Assembly: GCF_030062155.1 (NCBI RefSeq)
Contig: NZ_CP118269.1
Span: forward strand, 3,162,001-3,226,000
Length of the DNA stretch: 64,000 bases
From: Pantoea sp. Lij88
Lineage (GTDB): Bacteria > Pseudomonadota > Gammaproteobacteria > Enterobacterales > Enterobacteriaceae
Direction: 5' to 3'
This document shows, piece after piece, positions 29,974 through 41,659 of this stretch. The position numbers were made by a program, and so were the translations under genes. Every line of letters starts with the position of its first letter. The first letter of the stretch is position 1. The notes beneath the pieces are model-generated. The model saw nothing but the letters and a program-made list of their open reading frames with translations. It had not been told where the DNA came from and did not search any database.

Positions 29974-31292
29974 TATTGTTGCTCTCCTGCACTGGATGCC
30001 CCGTCCCAGACAATCTGCCAGCCCTGCCGATCGCTGGCCGCGCCAGCATGGGTGACAAACAGGTTCGGAACACAGATCAGCGTCTGGTTATAAAAAATTA
30101 ACGGCAGCCGTTCCCGCTGCCACGGTGGTATCTGTAACTCCTGCCACAGCTTTTTCATTTCCCTTCCGCCGTGACGACCCACCAGATGAACGTGACCCTG
30201 CGCATGAAACCGCACGCTGACCTGCTCATCCGGCTGAGGATAGCGCAACAGGCTCTGAGACTGACTGGCACGCAACGTGCCGAGATGCTGCGGTAACGCC
30301 AGCGGCTGGCTGAGATCGGGCCATGCCAGCGTGGTGTCACGCAGTGAGTTCAGCAACGGCAGCCAGTAGAGCTGCTGACGGTAACGGCGAAGTTCAGCCT
30401 GACCGAATCGCAGCCGCGGCTGCGCATCCTCCCGGCTCGCCATCACTTCATCGTGGATGCGTTTCAGCGCCTCCCGGGACGGCATCACCCCGCCCTGCCC
30501 GGCAATCCAGCGACGCAGTAACGCATTAGCTCGCAGCTCACTCATGGCCATTAAAGGCGGAAAGTGCAGGCTGCCATCTGGCTGGATGAGCTCAGCCAGT
30601 TGCCCGGCGAGCAGTTCATCCAGCAACTGCTCCTGCTCACTGCACAACGCCGCACTTCGGGCTGTTGCCTCGGCAAAATGGGGCCAGCGCTGGTAAAGCA
30701 CCGGCAGCAACCGCTGACGGAGGAAGTTACGGTCATAGCGTTGATCCTGATTGCTCTCATCTTCGATCCACACCAGCTGATGGGCGCTGGCATAGGCTTC
30801 CAGCGACTGACGCGACTGATTTAGCAACGGACGCACCAGCTGATGGGAACCCAGCGCGCGCGCAGCGGGCATCGCCGCCAGACCGGCCGGACCGCTGCCG
30901 CGCTTCAGTGCCAGCATAAAAGTTTCACACTGATCGTCGAGGTGCTGCGCGGTGAGTAACACTTCACCCGGCAGCAGTGCCGCACTCAGCGCCTGATAAC
31001 GGACGGTGCGGGCCGCCGCTTCAAGGCCGTTTTCTCTGCCATCCACGGTCACGCGCAGTACCTCACACGACAGCTGCCACTGCTCGCATACCGACAGGCA
31101 ATGTGCTGCCCAGCAATCGGCATTCGGGCTGAGCCCGTGGTGAACATGCAACGCCCGCAGGTGCGATTCGGGATGCTGCTGTTGCCAGGCGCGAAGCTGG
31201 TGCAGCAGCACGGTCGAATCGAGTCCGCCACTGAATGCCACCACCAGCGCGGCATCGGGTTGCAACAGGGCGTCAAAAGCGGGCAGAGACAT
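29973..31292 (-). CDS. tilS: tRNA(Ile)-lysidine synthetase
   Basis: 439 residues (E. coli 432). The N-terminal PP-loop ATPase has SGGLDS (P-loop, about residues 21-26) and HHGLS; the TilS middle and C-terminal substrate-binding domains follow. It changes C34 of tRNA-Ile (CAU) to lysidine, making it read AUA. The ATG at 31292 is chosen over an upstream start at 31388 because it fits the family N-terminus. The downstream cytochrome gene overlaps its stop. Confidence 0.95.
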   Translation of the reverse strand: MSLPAFDALLQPDAALVVAFSGGLDSTVLLHQLRAWQQQHPESHLRALHVHHGLSPNADCWAAHCLSVCEQWQLSCEVLRVTVDGRENGLEAAARTVRYQALSAALLPGEVLLTAQHLDDQCETFMLALKRGSGPAGLAAMPAARALGSHQLVRPLLNQSRQSLEAYASAHQLVWIEDESNQDQRYDRNFLRQRLLPVLYQRWPHFAEATARSAALCSEQEQLLDELLAGQLAELIQPDGSLHFPPLMAMSELRANALLRRWIAGQGGVMPSREALKRIHDEVMASREDAQPRLRFGQAELRRYRQQLYWLPLLNSLRDTTLAWPDLSQPLALPQHLGTLRASQSQSLLRYPQPDEQVSVRFHAQGHVHLVGRHGGREMKKLWQELQIPPWQRERLPLIFYNQTLICVPNLFVTHAGAASDRQGWQIVWDGASSAGEQQ

Positions 31293-31344
31293 GGCAAAAT
31301 CCAGAAAGTCGGGCCACTGAATGTCGCCCGCTGAGCACGCTATT

Positions 31345-31734
31345 TTACGCCTGATACAGCTCCAGCGGCAAACCATCCGGATCCGCAAAGAACGTACACT
31401 GTTTACCGGTCAGTTCATCGATGCGAATCGGCTCGCAGATAACACCTTTATCGGCCAGCGTGGCGACAGCAGCGGCCACATCCGGCACGGTAAAGGCCAG
31501 GTGACGCAGGCCACAGGCTTCGGGATGGCTGACCCGCGCCGGCGGCTCAGGGAAAGAGAACAGCTCAATGGTATAGCGATCCTGTAAGGCCAGGTCGCCT
31601 TTCCAGGAATCGCGCGCCTCGCGGTAATATTCGCCCATCAGGCGAAAGCCCAGCACGTCACAATAGAACGCTTTGCTGCGCTGATAGTCGGACGCGATGA
31701 TGGCGATGTGGTGAATAGCGGTTAACTGCAACAT
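31345..31734 (-). CDS. yaeR: VOC-family metalloprotein YaeR (glyoxalase I-like)
   Basis: A 129-residue glyoxalase/bleomycin-resistance fold protein with paired beta-alpha-beta modules and candidate metal ligands in IHHIAII, YTIELF, LRHLAF and LPLELYQ. Similar in sequence and place (between ldcC and tilS) to E. coli YaeR. Substrate unknown. Confidence 0.88.
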   Translation of the reverse strand: MLQLTAIHHIAIIASDYQRSKAFYCDVLGFRLMGEYYREARDSWKGDLALQDRYTIELFSFPEPPARVSHPEACGLRHLAFTVPDVAAAVATLADKGVICEPIRIDELTGKQCTFFADPDGLPLELYQA

Positions 31735-31797
31735 AGTGAATGTCCTGATTCGGGCAGGCTGTCCGCAGACACCCTGCCGCTGTGAGTGGTTTAAGAG

Positions 31798-33948
31798 TTA
31801 AGCGGGATCGTTTTTCAGCACGCGGACGCGGTACTCGCCCTCTTCCGTCAGGCTGGCACCATGAATATCGGTTTCGAAGCCTGGATAATGCCGGCCAATG
31901 CTGCAGAGCATCAGCAGGAAGTCGAGCACGGCACGGCTCTTCTCGGTAATCATCTCGCCCGGCATCACCAGTGGAACGCCTGGCGGATAAGGCAGAATCA
32001 TGTTGGCCGACACCCGCCCGACCAGTTCGCTGAGATCCACCGTTTCGATGTTGCCCTTCACCTGCTGCTGAAACGCCTGATGCGGCGTCATCTTCATTTC
32101 TGGCAGCACATCGAACGCCTGCAGCATCAGACGCGGCAGGTCATGATGGCGGATCAGCTGATGGATCCCCTGCGCCAGCGTCTGAATGCGCATATTGCGA
32201 TAGAAGTCGGGATCTTCGGCGTAGAGATCCGGCAGCATGTTCTTCACCCGCAGATTGAGATCGTAGGCGCGTTTAAACTCGGTCAGACCGCGCAGCACGC
32301 TCATCGCTTTGGTTTTGTCGATGCCGATGCTGAACAGGAACAGCAGGTTGTAGGGGCCGGTTTTTTCCACCACGATGCCGCGCTCATCAAGGAACTTAGC
32401 CACCAGCGCCGCCGGGATCCCCTCGTCTGCCATCTCACCCAGCTCGCTCATGCCCGGCGTCAGGATAGTAACTTTGATCGGATCGAGGTACATGTGATCG
32501 CGATCGGCCTGAGTGAATCCGTGCCACTCTTCTTCACCGGGCTGGATCGCCCAGCACTGCGCTTCGTCGATCTGTTCCGGCTGCCAGATATCAAAGAACC
32601 AGCTGTCGGACTCTTCACGCAGGCGCTGAATCTCACGACGGAAGTGCAACGCCCGCTCCACCGAGCGATTAATCAGTCGCTTGCCGGGATTACCGCGCAG
32701 CATCGCGGCGGCAGTTTCAATCGAAGAGACGATGGCGTAATTCGGCGAAGTGGTGGTGTGCATCATGTAGGCTTCGTTAAACGTCTGTTCGTCGTAGTCG
32801 CCTTTAATGTGAATCATGGACGCCTGCGAAAACGCCGCCAGCAGTTTGTGGGTCGACTGCGTTTCATATACCACTTTGCCCGGGACACGGTCGCCACTCA
32901 TGCCGCTTTTACCGGCGTAGATCGGGTGGAAATTGGTGTAAGGCACCCAGGCCGAATCGAAATGAATCGACGGCACATCCAGCGTCTCTTTGATGTACTG
33001 GGTGCTGTAGAGCAGACCATCGTAAGTCGAGTTCGTGATCACCGCATGAACCGGCCAGGTGGCGCGATCGGTGGTCGCCACCTTCTGCGTAATGCTCTCG
33101 CGGGTGAACTCATGCTTCGGAATACCGCCGAGAATCCCCAGCGCATTGCGGGTCGGCTTCAGCCAGATCGGAATCAGATCGCTCATCATCAGCAGATGCG
33201 TCAGAGACTTGTGGCAGTTACGGTCAATCAGCACGGTGCTGCCGGCCGGGGCGGCATACATGCCGACAATTTTGTTCGACGTTGAAGTGCCGTTGGTCAC
33301 CATGTAACTCTGCTCGGCGCCAAAAGTGCGGGCGATATACTCTTCCGCTTCAAGGTGCGGGCCGGTGTGATCCAGCAGCGAACCCAGCTCGGTAACGGAA
33401 ATTGAGATGTCTGATTTCAGGGTATTAGCCCCGAAGAAATCGTAAAACAGGCAGCCGACCGGGCTTTTCTGAAAGGCGGTGCCCGCCATATGGCCTGGCG
33501 TGCAGAAAGTGTACTTGCCCTCTTTCACATAGGTGAACAGCGCTTTAGTCAGCGGCGGCGTAATGTGGTCGAGATAGTCATCGGTATATTGCCGGATATG
33601 CAGCGCGATATCGTCGGCGGCATTCAGCGCATACTCAAAGAAATGCAGCGGCATACGCATCTCATTGATGCTGATGTCCATCTGCGAGTGGGTGTTGATA
33701 AAGGCATACAGTGGCAGATATTCGTTGAGCTGATTAATCTCACCGCACAGTTCCGGACTGTTGTGTGCATCCCAGTCGAAGATGACGCCGCTAATACGCG
33801 GATTGTGTTCGATCAGTTTCAGCAGATCGTCACTGTTTTTCGGGTAAAGCAGCTGGAAGCCTTGCAGATTTAACGCCGCGTCGAGTTCGCGTAACGGTTC
33901 ATCTTTATAAAACACGCCGTGCGCGCCCATGATCGCCAGAATATTCAA
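31798..33948 (-). CDS. ldcC: lysine decarboxylase, constitutive type
   Basis: 716 residues (E. coli LdcC 713). It has an N-terminal wing domain (NILAIMGAHGVFYKDEPLRELD), then a fold-type I PLP core with the Schiff-base lysine in QSTHKLLA (about residue 368), and a C-terminal domain. It makes cadaverine and CO2 from lysine. The start is probably TTG at 33948, with GGAG 8 nt upstream; the open frame continues 42 codons further but that part does not resemble the family. Location after accA matches ldcC more than the cadBA-linked cadA. Confidence 0.93.
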   Translation of the reverse strand: MNILAIMGAHGVFYKDEPLRELDAALNLQGFQLLYPKNSDDLLKLIEHNPRISGVIFDWDAHNSPELCGEINQLNEYLPLYAFINTHSQMDISINEMRMPLHFFEYALNAADDIALHIRQYTDDYLDHITPPLTKALFTYVKEGKYTFCTPGHMAGTAFQKSPVGCLFYDFFGANTLKSDISISVTELGSLLDHTGPHLEAEEYIARTFGAEQSYMVTNGTSTSNKIVGMYAAPAGSTVLIDRNCHKSLTHLLMMSDLIPIWLKPTRNALGILGGIPKHEFTRESITQKVATTDRATWPVHAVITNSTYDGLLYSTQYIKETLDVPSIHFDSAWVPYTNFHPIYAGKSGMSGDRVPGKVVYETQSTHKLLAAFSQASMIHIKGDYDEQTFNEAYMMHTTTSPNYAIVSSIETAAAMLRGNPGKRLINRSVERALHFRREIQRLREESDSWFFDIWQPEQIDEAQCWAIQPGEEEWHGFTQADRDHMYLDPIKVTILTPGMSELGEMADEGIPAALVAKFLDERGIVVEKTGPYNLLFLFSIGIDKTKAMSVLRGLTEFKRAYDLNLRVKNMLPDLYAEDPDFYRNMRIQTLAQGIHQLIRHHDLPRLMLQAFDVLPEMKMTPHQAFQQQVKGNIETVDLSELVGRVSANMILPYPPGVPLVMPGEMITEKSRAVLDFLLMLCSIGRHYPGFETDIHGASLTEEGEYRVRVLKNDPA

Positions 33949-34077
33949 TGCCCATCTCCGTGATTGTTGTGCAACCGGACAAGCATAACCGCTAACCCAG
34001 GGAAGGTGTAGCAAGGGGACGATCAGATGAGGCTGAAAGGCGTCGGATGGGGAGTGGCGATAAACCGGCGACATAAA

Positions 34078-34101
34078 AAAAGCGGACCGGAGTCCGCTTT
34101 T
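34078..34101 (-). terminator. terminator of the dnaE-accA transcript
   Basis: AAAAGCGGAC (34078-34087), loop CGGA, GTCCGCTTTT (34092-34101). On the minus strand the stem runs into a T-tract. It is 16 bp after the accA stop. Confidence 0.88.
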
Positions 34102-34116
34102 ATTGATGAAGCTAAA

Positions 34117-35073
34117 TCAGGCGTAGCCGTAGCTCATCAGGCGCTGATAACGACGATCCAGCAACTCTTCAGTGCTGAGTCCATCGAGATCGGCCAGGTC
34201 AGCCAGCAGCTGCTGCTTCAGTGACTGCGCCATATCAACCGGACGGCGATGTGCGCCCCCCAGCGGCTCAGGGATCACGGAGTCAATCAGCTTCAGCTCT
34301 TTCAGGCGGTGAGCGGTAATGCCCATCGCTTCAGCGGCCAGCGGCGCTTTGTCAGCGCTTTTCCACAGAATTGAGGCACAGCCTTCCGGCGAGATGACTG
34401 AATAGGTGCTGTACTGCAGCATATTCACTTTATCGCCCACGCCAATCGCCAGCGCACCACCAGAACCGCCCTCACCGATGACCGTACAGATTACCGGTAC
34501 TTTCAGGCCAGACATTTCACGCAGGTTACGGGCGATCGCTTCAGACTGCCCACGCTCTTCCGCGCCCACGCCCGGATACGCACCCGGTGTGTCGATGAAG
34601 GTGATGATTGGCATTTTGAAACGCTCAGCCATCTCCATCAGGCGCAGCGCTTTGCGATAGCCTTCCGGTGCTGGCATGCCGAAGTTACGGCGAATCTTCT
34701 CTTTGGTTTCACGGCCTTTCTGGTGCCCGATGATCATCACCGGACGTCCATCCAGACGCGCAATCCCGCCCACAATCGCTTTGTCATCCGCGTAAGCACG
34801 GTCGCCCGCCAGCTCATCGAAATCGTCGAAAGCATTGCGAACGTAGTCAAAGGTGTAAGGACGTAACGGATGACGCGCCAGTTGAGCGATCTGCCATGCG
34901 CCCAAATCAGCGAAGATTTTACGGGTCAGCTCAACGCTTTTCTCACGCAGACGCTGAACTTCTTCATCCAGATTAACGTGTTTATCATCCTGACGACCAA
35001 TCGAAGTCAGCGAATCAATCTTCGCTTCCAGTTCTGCAATTGGCTGTTCAAAATCCAGGTAATTAAGACTCAT
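34117..35073 (-). CDS. accA: acetyl-CoA carboxylase carboxyltransferase subunit alpha
   Basis: 318 residues (E. coli 319). The crotonase-like carboxyltransferase fold carries the conserved [26 protein letters not shown] and [15 protein letters not shown]. With AccD it moves the carboxyl group from biotin to acetyl-CoA in the first step of fatty-acid synthesis. 12 bp after dnaE. Confidence 0.97.
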   Translation of the reverse strand: MSLNYLDFEQPIAELEAKIDSLTSIGRQDDKHVNLDEEVQRLREKSVELTRKIFADLGAWQIAQLARHPLRPYTFDYVRNAFDDFDELAGDRAYADDKAIVGGIARLDGRPVMIIGHQKGRETKEKIRRNFGMPAPEGYRKALRLMEMAERFKMPIITFIDTPGAYPGVGAEERGQSEAIARNLREMSGLKVPVICTVIGEGGSGGALAIGVGDKVNMLQYSTYSVISPEGCASILWKSADKAPLAAEAMGITAHRLKELKLIDSVIPEPLGGAHRRPVDMAQSLKQQLLADLADLDGLSTEELLDRRYQRLMSYGYA

Positions 35074-35085
35074 AATGTTCCTGTT

Positions 35086-38000
35086 CTAGTCAAACTCCAG
35101 TTCCACCTGCTCCGATCCAATCAACGAGCGCAGATCGTTAAGTAAACGATCGCTGGGCGAAATTCGCCACGCTGCACCAAAGCGCAGCTTCGCTCGCGCG
35201 TCGGCTCTCTGATAGTAGAGATGCACCGGAATAGTCCCTGATCGATGGGGTTCCAGGGACTGACGGAGTCGGTTTAATAGCTGGTCATCAATTTGCCTGT
35301 CCGTCAGCGAGATAGCAAGTCCGCGCGCGTATTTTTCGCGAGCTTCGTCGATGTCCATGACTTCACGAGCGGTCATTTTAAGCCCGCCACTGAAGTCATC
35401 AAAGCTGACCTGTCCGCTGACGATCAGGATTCGGTCTTTCTCCAGCAGCTGCTGGTATTTATCTAACGCATCGGTAAATAACATCACCTCAAGACGACCG
35501 GAGCGATCGTCCAGAGTACAGATACCAATTCGGTTGCCGCGCTTGGTGACCATTACGCGTGCGGCGATCACCAGACCGGCCGCCACGGTAATTTTTCCCC
35601 GATCGGTAGGATGCATATCTTTCAGTCGCACCCCGCCAACGTAACGCTCAATTTCTTTCAGATACTGATTAATCGGGTGGCCGGTCAGGTATAGCCCGAG
35701 CGTTTCCCGTTCACCCTCCAGCTGCACCTGCTCAGGCCAGGGCGTGACGCTGGCGTAGGATTTCTCCACCTGCTCCGGCTCTTCGGCCAGCACGCCAAAC
35801 ATATCGGCCTGACCAATCGCTTCCGCTTTCGCATGCTGATCGGCGGCTTTTAACGCGTCGCTGAGTGAACTCATCAGCGCGGCGCGATGCGGTCCGAGGC
35901 GATCGAAAGCCCCGGACATGATCAGTTTTTCCATCACCCGACGGTTGATCTTTTTGGTGTCGGTACGGGCGCAGAGATCAAACAGTTCGCGGAAATATCC
36001 GCCTTCGTTACGGGCATCGATGATCGCTTCGATCGGGCCTTCACCCACGCCTTTGATCGCGCCGATACCGTAAACGATCTCGCCCGCTTCATTGACGTGG
36101 AACGGATAAAGACCAGAGTTGATATCGGGCGGCAGAACTTTCAGCCCCATACGCCAGCACTCATCGACCAGGCCCACCACTTTCTCGGTGTTATCCATAT
36201 CGGCAGTCATTACCGCCGCCATGAACTCAGCCGGATAGTGCGCTTTCAGCCACAGGGTCTGATAGGAGACCAGCGCGTAAGCCGCAGAGTGTGACTTGTT
36301 AAAGCCATAGCCTGCAAATTTTTCGACCAGATCGAAGATCTTCATCGACAGTTCGCCGTCGATGCCCATACTTTCAGCGCCGTCACGGAAGACTGAACGC
36401 TGTTTGGCCATCTCCTCGGGTTTCTTTTTACCCATTGCACGACGCAGCATATCTGCACCGCCCAGGGTATAGCCGGAGAGAACCTGGGCGATCTGCATCA
36501 CCTGTTCCTGATAGAGGATGATGCCGTAGGTCGGCTCCAGTACCGGTTTCAGGCTTTCGTGCTGCCACTGGATATCCGGGTAAGAGATCGCTTCACGGCC
36601 ATGCTTACGGTCGATGAAGTTATCTACCATGCCGGACTGCAGCGGACCCGGACGGAACAGTGCCACCAGTGCGATCATATCTTCGAAGCAGTCGGGCTTC
36701 AGGCGCTTAATCAGATCTTTCATGCCGCGCGATTCAAGCTGGAACACCGCGGTGGTTTCCGAACGCTGCAGCATATCGAAGCTTTTCTTATCATCCAGCG
36801 GGATAGAGGCGATATCGATCGGCTCCAGCCCCTGCTTTTCCCGGCGCGGGTTGATCATCTTCAGCGCCCAGTCGATGATCGTCAGCGTACGCAGACCCAG
36901 GAAGTCGAACTTCACCAGGCCGGCATATTCCACATCGTTTTTATCGAACTGCGTGACCGGGAACTGTCCATGCTCATCACAATAGAGCGGCGCAAAATCG
37001 GTGATCTTCGTGGGCGCGATGACCACGCCACCCGCATGTTTACCGGCGTTACGCGTGACCCCTTCCAGCTTGCGCGCCATGTCGATTAGCGCTTTCACCT
37101 CTTCATCGGCGTCATACATCGCAGGAAGCTGCGGTTCAGCGATAAAGGCTTTTTCCAGCGTCATACCGGGATCGGGTGGGATCAGTTTTGAAATACGATC
37201 GACAAAACCATACGGATGACCCAGCACGCGGCCCACATCGCGGATAACCGCTTTGGCCGCCATGGTACCGAAGGTGATAATCTGGGAAACCGCTTCACGT
37301 CCGTACATATCTGCGACGTGTTCGATCACCTGATCGCGTTTCTCCATGCAGAAGTCGACGTCGAAGTCGGGCATCGAGACACGTTCCGGGTTCAGGAAGC
37401 GTTCGAACAGCAGGTCAAATTCCAGCGGATCGATATCCGTGATTTTCAGCGCATAGGCCACCAGCGAACCGGCACCCGAACCACGGCCGGGTCCGACCGG
37501 CACGCCGTTATCCTTGGACCACTGGATGAACTCCATTACGATCAGGAAGTAACCGGGGAAGCCCATCTGGTTAATAACGGTAAGCTCAATCTCCAGACGC
37601 TCATCATATTCCGGGCGTTTCTCCAGACGTTCGGCTTCGTCCGGGAAGAGGAATTCAAGACGCTCTTCCAGGCCCTCACGGGATTTCACCACCAGATAAT
37701 CTTCCGTGGTCATGTCACCGGTCGGGAACTGCGGCAGGAAGTACTCACCCAGCCGCACCGTGACGTTACAACGCTTAGCAATCTCTACGCTGTTTTCCAG
37801 CGCTTCCGGGATGTCCGAAAACAGCTCGCACATCTCCTCTTCGCTGCGCATATATTGCTGAGGACTGTAGTTGCGTGGACGCTTGGGATCATCCAGCGTA
37901 TAGCCGTCATGAATGGCAACGCGAATTTCGTGCGCATCGAAATCTTCTGCATTGATAAAGCAGACTTCATTGGTGGCGACGACCGGTATTCCCTCTGCAA

Positions 38001-38568
38001 TCGCCAGTTCCACTGCGGCATGCAGATAGCTCTCTTCGTCCTGACGGCCCGTACGAATCAGCTCAAGGTAGTAACGATCGGGGAAATGCTGCTGATAAAA
38101 CGACAGGCACTGCGACACCAGGGCACTGTTGCCACGCAGCAGGCTGCGACCCACATCACCACGGCGTCCGCCGGACAGCAGGATTAATCCTTCCTGCAAT
38201 TCAATCAGCCAGTCGCGATCGATGATGGGCCCGTCCACGCCATAACCACGCTGATAGGCGCGGGAGATCAGCAGCGTCAGGTTCTGATAGCCGGTGTTAC
38301 TGGACGCCAGCACGGTAAGCTGTGTCAGTTCATCCCCCATCAGCTCACTGGCAACGTTGAAATCGGCACCAATGACCGGCTTTATCCCTGCGCTGTGTGC
38401 GCCACCGTAAAATTTCACCAGACCACAGAGGTTAGTGAAGTCGGTTATCGCGATAGCAGGCATGCCAAGGGCAGCCGCTTTCTTGATCAACGGCCCGGTT
38501 TTCGCCAGGCCATCAACCATCGAATAGTCACTGTGGACACGCAGATGTATAAAACGGGGTTCAGCCAT
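35086..38568 (-). CDS. dnaE: DNA polymerase III alpha subunit
   Basis: 1160 residues, exactly the E. coli length. An N-terminal PHP domain ([13 protein letters not shown]), a C-family polymerase palm with [13 protein letters not shown] catalytic aspartates around residue 400, then fingers, a beta-binding region, an OB fold and a C-terminal tau-binding domain. It is the replicative polymerase and pairs with the DnaQ encoded at 9780-10511. Confidence 0.98.
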   Translation of the reverse strand: MAEPRFIHLRVHSDYSMVDGLAKTGPLIKKAAALGMPAIAITDFTNLCGLVKFYGGAHSAGIKPVIGADFNVASELMGDELTQLTVLASSNTGYQNLTLLISRAYQRGYGVDGPIIDRDWLIELQEGLILLSGGRRGDVGRSLLRGNSALVSQCLSFYQQHFPDRYYLELIRTGRQDEESYLHAAVELAIAEGIPVVATNEVCFINAEDFDAHEIRVAIHDGYTLDDPKRPRNYSPQQYMRSEEEMCELFSDIPEALENSVEIAKRCNVTVRLGEYFLPQFPTGDMTTEDYLVVKSREGLEERLEFLFPDEAERLEKRPEYDERLEIELTVINQMGFPGYFLIVMEFIQWSKDNGVPVGPGRGSGAGSLVAYALKITDIDPLEFDLLFERFLNPERVSMPDFDVDFCMEKRDQVIEHVADMYGREAVSQIITFGTMAAKAVIRDVGRVLGHPYGFVDRISKLIPPDPGMTLEKAFIAEPQLPAMYDADEEVKALIDMARKLEGVTRNAGKHAGGVVIAPTKITDFAPLYCDEHGQFPVTQFDKNDVEYAGLVKFDFLGLRTLTIIDWALKMINPRREKQGLEPIDIASIPLDDKKSFDMLQRSETTAVFQLESRGMKDLIKRLKPDCFEDMIALVALFRPGPLQSGMVDNFIDRKHGREAISYPDIQWQHESLKPVLEPTYGIILYQEQVMQIAQVLSGYTLGGADMLRRAMGKKKPEEMAKQRSVFRDGAESMGIDGELSMKIFDLVEKFAGYGFNKSHSAAYALVSYQTLWLKAHYPAEFMAAVMTADMDNTEKVVGLVDECWRMGLKVLPPDINSGLYPFHVNEAGEIVYGIGAIKGVGEGPIEAIIDARNEGGYFRELFDLCARTDTKKINRRVMEKLIMSGAFDRLGPHRAALMSSLSDALKAADQHAKAEAIGQADMFGVLAEEPEQVEKSYASVTPWPEQVQLEGERETLGLYLTGHPINQYLKEIERYVGGVRLKDMHPTDRGKITVAAGLVIAARVMVTKRGNRIGICTLDDRSGRLEVMLFTDALDKYQQLLEKDRILIVSGQVSFDDFSGGLKMTAREVMDIDEAREKYARGLAISLTDRQIDDQLLNRLRQSLEPHRSGTIPVHLYYQRADARAKLRFGAAWRISPSDRLLNDLRSLIGSEQVELEFD

Positions 38569-38599
38569 ATCAGTTTCCGGTTAAAACAGCGTCAGGCTA

Positions 38600-39226
38600 T
38601 TAAAGCGTAAGGGTCTGGCGTGCAGCCAGTACTTCAGCATCAAGCAGCGCATTGCGTACGGGCGCAAAACTGCGACGGTGGTGCGGCGTGGCGCCATATT
38701 GCGTCAGTTTTTCCATATGCAGCGCCGTCGGATAACCTTTGTGCTGCGCAAAGCCATACTGCGGGAACAGCAGGTCCAGTTCGGCCATCTCACGATCCCG
38801 CGATACTTTGGCGATGATCGATGCCGCACTGATTTCGGCAACCAGGCTATCCCCTTTAACGACGGCCAGTGAAGGCATGGGCAGCGCCGGGCAACGATTA
38901 CCATCAATCAGTACATAGTCGGGCTGAATACTCAGGCCAGCGACCGCGCGCTGCATCGCCAGCATGGTGGCGTGCAGGATGTTGAGCTGATCGATCTCTT
39001 CAGGTTCTGCACGTCCCAGACTCCATGCCAGCGCCTTCTCTTTGATTTCGTCATACAACGCCAGGCGGCGCTTCTCCGACAGTTTCTTCGAGTCAGCAAG
39101 ACCGGTAATCGGGTTCGCCGGGTCGAGGATCACGGCAGCAGTCACCACCGCGCCAACCAGCGGACCGCGACCGACTTCGTCCACACCGGCAATCAGGCTG
39201 GCGACAGGATAGATAAAATCAGGCAT
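38600..39226 (-). CDS. rnhB: ribonuclease HII
   Basis: 208 residues, with the RNase HII motif [13 protein letters not shown] (Asp16, Glu17) and further acidic residues in LIDGNRCP and [13 protein letters not shown]. It nicks at single ribonucleotides in DNA. It overlaps the lpxB stop by 8 bp. Confidence 0.97.
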   Translation of the reverse strand: MPDFIYPVASLIAGVDEVGRGPLVGAVVTAAVILDPANPITGLADSKKLSEKRRLALYDEIKEKALAWSLGRAEPEEIDQLNILHATMLAMQRAVAGLSIQPDYVLIDGNRCPALPMPSLAVVKGDSLVAEISAASIIAKVSRDREMAELDLLFPQYGFAQHKGYPTALHMEKLTQYGATPHHRRSFAPVRNALLDAEVLAARQTLTL

Positions 39227-40367
39227 TCACCAGCTCCAGTACCGCATCCGCTGCCTGCTCATCGGCGTTCCAGCGGATCTGTTGATGTAATTCATGAAAC
39301 GTCTGCAGCAGGGTTTCGCGCTCAGGTCCGGCATGCAGCAGCGGATCTAACGCCGCTGCCAGGGCTTCAGGCTGACACTCATCCTGCAGTAACTCTTTGA
39401 CCAGCTCCCGCCCTGCCAGCAGGTTTGGCAGCGAAACGTAGGGGGTTTTCACCAGCCGTTTCGCCAGCCAGAAAGTGGCCGGCTTCATGCGATAACCGAC
39501 GACCATAGGGCATTTTGCCAGCATGCACTCCAGTGCGGCAGTACCTGACGCCAGGAGTGCGGCATCGCTCGCAATCATCGCTTCACGTCCCTGACCATCC
39601 AGCAGATGCATCGGCAGTTCAGGAGCGACGTCGGCTTTGATCTTCTCAAACTGTTCGCGGCGACGGGCATTAACCAGCGGCACCACGATTTCCAGCGCCG
39701 GATAGTGACGACGCAACAGTTGAGCTGTTTTCAGGAAATCAGCGCTAAGCATTTCCACTTCCGCACCACGGCTGCCGGGCAGCAGGGCCAGACAGAGCGC
39801 ATCATCGGCAATGCCGAGATGACGGCGCGCAGCCAGTTTATCGGGTTGCAGCGGCATGGCATCCGCCATGGTGTGGCCGATAAAGCGACAGGGAACGTTA
39901 TAGCGATCGTAGAAGGCTTTTTCAAACGGCAGGAAGGCCAGCACCAGATCGGTGTTACGACCAATCTTAAACACGCGCTTTTGCCGCCATGCCCACACCG
40001 AAGGGCTGACATAGTGGATAGTGCGAATGCCCGTGCGTTTGAGATTGCCTTCCAGCGTGATATTGAAATCGGGTGCATCAATGCCGACAAAGACATCGGG
40101 CCTGAGTTCGGTAAAGCGCCGGGTGAGATCGCGGCGGATTGTCAGCAGACGTCGCAGGCGACCCAGCACCTCGACGATGCCCATCACTGCCAGCTCTTCC
40201 ATCTCATACCAGGCTTCGCACCCTTCAGCCTGCATCAGTGGTCCCGCCACGCCGACAAAGCGTGCATCAGGATGACGGGCTTTCAGGGCACGAATGAGAC
40301 CTGCACCAAGAATATCGCCGGAGGTTTCTCCGGCGACCAGGGCAATCGTTAAAGGACGCGCTGACAT
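39219..40367 (-). CDS. lpxB: lipid-A-disaccharide synthase
   Basis: A 382-residue GT19 glycosyltransferase ([54 protein letters not shown]). It joins lipid X to UDP-2,3-diacylglucosamine to make the lipid A disaccharide at the inner membrane. 3 bp after lpxA. Confidence 0.97.
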   Translation of the reverse strand: MSARPLTIALVAGETSGDILGAGLIRALKARHPDARFVGVAGPLMQAEGCEAWYEMEELAVMGIVEVLGRLRRLLTIRRDLTRRFTELRPDVFVGIDAPDFNITLEGNLKRTGIRTIHYVSPSVWAWRQKRVFKIGRNTDLVLAFLPFEKAFYDRYNVPCRFIGHTMADAMPLQPDKLAARRHLGIADDALCLALLPGSRGAEVEMLSADFLKTAQLLRRHYPALEIVVPLVNARRREQFEKIKADVAPELPMHLLDGQGREAMIASDAALLASGTAALECMLAKCPMVVGYRMKPATFWLAKRLVKTPYVSLPNLLAGRELVKELLQDECQPEALAAALDPLLHAGPERETLLQTFHELHQQIRWNADEQAADAVLELVNA

Positions 40368-40370
40368 GGA

Positions 40371-41159
40371 TTAACGAATTAATCCACGGGTTGAACGGGT
40401 GAAGAAGTCGTAGAAAGGCTGCACTTCGCTGTGCTGCTGCGCGATGGCTTCGATTTCCGGCTTCACTTCTTCCAGCGTTCTGCCGCTGCGATAGAGCAGC
40501 TTGTAGGCATTGCGAATGGCGTGCAACGACTCTTTGCTGAAGCCACGGCGCTTAAGACCTTCAATATTGATCCCGAACGGCGTCGCGTGGTTGCCCTGCG
40601 CAATAACGTAAGGCGGCACATCCTGCGCCACGCCGGAACAGCCACCTACCATCACGTGAGCACCGATGATGCACCACTGATGTACCGCTGTCATGCCGCC
40701 AATAATGGCGAAATCATCGACCGTCACGTGACCACCCAGGGTGGCGTTGTTGGCGAAGATACAGCGGTTGCCAATCACGCAGTCATGCGCAATGTGGACA
40801 TTCACCATCAGCAGATTATCGCTGCCCACGGTGGTGACATGGCCACCCTGCGTGGTGCCGCGATGAATCGTCACGCTTTCACGGATGCGGTTGCGATCAC
40901 CGATCTCAACCCGTGTTGGCTCACCGGCATATTTCAGATCCTGATTCACTTCGCCAATGGAGGCGAACTGATAGATCTGATTATCTTTACCGATACGCGT
41001 GTGGCCGTTCACCACAACGTGTGACTTCAGTACTGTTCCTTCACCGATCTCTACATTCGCGCCAATAAAGCAAAACGGGCCAATGTGAACGCGGGCGCCA
41101 ATGATAGCGCCCTCTTCGATGACAGAACTGGGATGGATAGTGGCGGTTGGATCAATCAC
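40371..41159 (-). CDS. lpxA: UDP-N-acetylglucosamine acyltransferase
   Basis: 262 residues, the E. coli length. A left-handed beta-helix of hexapeptide repeats, with the catalytic histidine expected in the [13 protein letters not shown] region, and a C-terminal helical domain. It performs the first, reversible acylation of lipid A synthesis. 3 bp after fabZ. Confidence 0.97.
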   Translation of the reverse strand: MIDPTATIHPSSVIEEGAIIGARVHIGPFCFIGANVEIGEGTVLKSHVVVNGHTRIGKDNQIYQFASIGEVNQDLKYAGEPTRVEIGDRNRIRESVTIHRGTTQGGHVTTVGSDNLLMVNVHIAHDCVIGNRCIFANNATLGGHVTVDDFAIIGGMTAVHQWCIIGAHVMVGGCSGVAQDVPPYVIAQGNHATPFGINIEGLKRRGFSKESLHAIRNAYKLLYRSGRTLEEVKPEIEAIAQQHSEVQPFYDFFTRSTRGLIR

Positions 41160-41162
41160 GAA

Positions 41163-41618
41163 TTATGCCTCCCGGCTGCGGGCACACATCATGGTCGCTT
41201 CACAAACGATTTTACCGTCCACAGTCGCCACGCCTTTAAAGCGGGTCAGACCACGGCGGGTTTTCTCGAAAGTGACTTCCATGATCATTTGGTCGCCTGG
41301 TACCACAGGGCGCTTGAAGCGGGCACTGTCGATACCGGCAAAGTAATAGAGTTCGCCTGGCTCCAGTTTACCTACGCTTTTAAACGCCAGAATACCGGTG
41401 GCCTGCGCCATCGCTTCCAGGATCAGAACGCCAGGAAAAATCGGTTTACCAGGGAAGTGCCCCTGGAAAAACGGTTCATTAACAGAAACGTTCTTCACTG
41501 CACGCAGGTATTTGTGCTCTTCAAATTCGAGCACGCGATCTACCAGCAGAAACGGATAGCGGTGCGGCAGCAGCTCTAAAATCTCTTCAATTTTCAGAGT
41601 ATGAGTTTCAGTAGTCAA
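41163..41618 (-). CDS. fabZ: 3-hydroxyacyl-ACP dehydratase FabZ
   Basis: A 151-residue hot-dog-fold enzyme with [12 protein letters not shown], the catalytic-His motif [20 protein letters not shown] region (written here in part) and a [17 protein letters not shown] strand. It dehydrates 3-hydroxyacyl-ACP and competes with LpxA for 3-hydroxymyristoyl-ACP. It is separated from lpxD by 152 bp containing a strong hairpin. Confidence 0.97.
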   Translation of the reverse strand: MTTETHTLKIEEILELLPHRYPFLLVDRVLEFEEHKYLRAVKNVSVNEPFFQGHFPGKPIFPGVLILEAMAQATGILAFKSVGKLEPGELYYFAGIDSARFKRPVVPGDQMIMEVTFEKTRRGLTRFKGVATVDGKIVCEATMMCARSREA

Positions 41619-41659
41619 AATACTCTTCCTGTCCTAAAAATCTGATGACATCAATAACA

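Noticed and set aside
31861..33285. 474-codon open frame antisense to ldcC
   Set aside because: It is a shadow of the strongly conserved lysine decarboxylase in a GC-rich region, with no recognisable domain or ribosome site.
37216..38187. 323-codon open frame antisense to dnaE
   Set aside because: Shadow of the PHP and polymerase regions of dnaE; no family resemblance.
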